A DNA stretch of 5,935 nucleotides, from NCBI GenBank assembly GCA_003695725.1, contig RFHX01000041.1, positions 1-5,935 of the forward strand, read 5' to 3'. Below are positions 5,934 through 5,935 of this stretch, in pieces. Below the pieces are notes generated by a model that was not told the origin of the DNA, made no database searches, and saw nothing but the letters and a program-made list of their open reading frames with translations. Numbering within the stretch: the first letter of the stretch is position 1; every line of letters begins with the position of its first letter. Both the position numbers and the translations under genes were made by a program. This stretch comes from J061 sp003695725 [NCBI: Candidatus Schekmanbacteria bacterium] (lineage in GTDB: Bacteria; Schekmanbacteria; GWA2-38-11).

Positions 5934-5935
5934 GA

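Noticed and set aside
1-5935. A defence island, mobile element, CRISPR array or other multi-gene novel system
   Set aside because: There are no nucleases, recombinases, toxin-antitoxin pairs, terminal repeats or regularly spaced repeats; all genes but the small Cys-rich one fall in common families.

Overview
This is an AT-rich, densely coding bacterial window. It has one 5'-truncated gene and four complete genes, separated by gaps of 23 to 132 bases. I found no rRNA, tRNA, CRISPR array, insertion sequence, integrase or phage gene. The bacterial signs are a hybrid sensor histidine kinase, AAGGAG-type ribosome binding sites on two genes, and TTG start codons. Low G+C with a large hybrid kinase, GT-B and GT-C glycosyltransferases and a Cys-rich orphan protein would fit a Gram-negative-like anaerobe, perhaps from an uncultured lineage. 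That placement is an impression; nothing here is a taxonomic marker.

Layout from left to right. (1) 1-1323, + strand: the end of a PAS / HisKA / HATPase_c / receiver hybrid histidine kinase, whose N-terminus lies outside the window. (2) 1347-1802, - strand: a small Cys-rich cytoplasmic protein resembling the L-2-amino-thiazoline-4-carboxylate (ATC) hydrolase-like family, tail to tail with the kinase. (3) 1849-3006, - strand: a family-4-type (GT-B) glycosyltransferase, 46 bases upstream of gene 2 and on the same strand, so the two are probably co-transcribed. (4) 3139-4461, + strand: a polytopic GT-C-like membrane protein, divergent from gene 3 across a 132-base AT-rich spacer. (5) 4519-5829, - strand: a 12-helix major facilitator superfamily (MFS) transporter, tail to tail with gene 4. 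Its 106-base upstream region runs to the window edge.

Genes 3 and 4 form a plausible functional pair. A cytoplasmic nucleotide-sugar-dependent transferase beside a membrane transferase of the lipid-linked-sugar type suggests envelope glycan or glycolipid assembly, but no acceptor, flippase or polymerase is visible. The kinase, the Cys-rich protein and the transporter have no evident shared pathway.

This looks mostly like an ordinary chromosomal region, and I do not see a convincing new system. The best points for a second look are the Cys-rich protein in its glycosyltransferase context, a G+C-rich palindrome inside the glycosyltransferase reading frame, poor initiation signals on the GT-C and MFS genes, and a repeated TTAGTATAAT motif upstream of the MFS gene.
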